Shown here: piece after piece, positions 42,869 through 42,952 of the stretch
How the letters are laid out: each line of letters opens with the position of its first letter
Position numbering within the stretch: the stretch's first letter is position 1
Assembly (NCBI RefSeq): GCF_002917105.1
Contig: NZ_PQFZ01000031.1
Span: 1 to 42,952 of the forward strand
Length of the DNA: 42,952 nucleotides
DNA from: Allobosea psychrotolerans
Lineage (GTDB): Bacteria > Pseudomonadota > Alphaproteobacteria > Rhizobiales > Beijerinckiaceae
Reading direction: 5' to 3'
The notes under the pieces: model-generated
What the model saw: the letters and a program-made list of their open reading frames with translations, nothing else
What the model was told of the DNA's origin: nothing
Database searches by the model: none
Position numbers and translations under genes: made by a program

Positions 42869-42952
42869 TTATCGGAGCCATAGGACGGTTGCGGCGAGAG
42901 TGACGACGGCGAGGTAGTTCCTGGCGGTCTTTTCGAAGCGGGTTGCGACCCT
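42869..42952 (-). mobile_element. 3' end of an IS5-family transposase gene at the window edge
   Basis: The minus strand encodes RVATRFEKTARNYLAVVTLA and ATVLWLR then TAA (42871-42869), the typical C-terminus of IS5-family (IS427/IS1031-like) transposases. GGTCCTGTGGACAC at about 42855-42868 is probably part of the terminal inverted repeat, just 24 nt after the Lrp-type gene stop. The rest of the element is beyond the window, so the group and integrity are unknown. Confidence 0.85.

Overview
The window is a high-GC chromosomal stretch from an alphaproteobacterium, most likely a member of the Hyphomicrobiales (Bosea-like; the genus is my inference). Evidence: a groESL operon with both a CIRCE operator and an RpoH-type promoter, a hisS-hisZ-hisG cluster, a glcDEF operon, HWE-kinase/single-domain-regulator debris, YkuD L,D-transpeptidases, and the dispersed palindromic repeats typical of this order. 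The genes are mostly core metabolism and regulation. I see no prophage, CRISPR array or defence island.

Layout. 1-6.3 kb: a chemoreceptor cut by the left edge, two L,D-transpeptidases around a DUF2076 gene, and a flippase-like membrane protein. 6.5-13.4 kb: TauE-type exporter, GNAT and EamA genes, a VOC/hypothetical pair facing an AraC-type regulator, a cold-shock gene, a broken HWE kinase facing a single-domain response regulator, and a PaaI-type thioesterase behind a MarR-type regulator. 13.4-18.5 kb: groES-groEL, an SbmA/BacA-like fused ABC transporter and a META-domain protein. 18.6-23.7 kb: a small ORF, hisG, hisZ, hisS and a DUF3053 lipoprotein. 24-30 kb: glcF, glcE, glcD with a divergent LysR regulator. 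30-36 kb: an SMP-30 hydrolase, a solute-binding protein, an AbrB-type membrane protein, an aminotransferase and mscL. 36-43 kb: a transporter-fused hybrid histidine kinase, an HPP membrane protein, a thioesterase, a tyrosine-phosphatase-like protein, an Lrp/AsnC regulator, and the end of an IS5-family transposase at the right edge.

The most striking content is not a gene cluster but a dense population of short palindromic repeats in at least seven sequence classes. One class (called A here, five copies) is intergenic twice, but three times it sits inside an open reading frame, always in the same frame. It adds the same peptide (core AFSSEVDTG...AKRL..ENAS) to two unrelated proteins, an AraC-type regulator and glycolate oxidase subunit GlcE, and makes up the C-terminal half of a 54-residue small ORF. 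This resembles the protein-inserted Rickettsia palindromic elements. The glc operon carries class A inside glcE, another class between glcE and glcF, and a repeat/GIY-YIG-nuclease/repeat cassette between glcD and glcE.

Coordinates, reading frames and motifs were read from the sequence. Family names are by recognition, without any database search.
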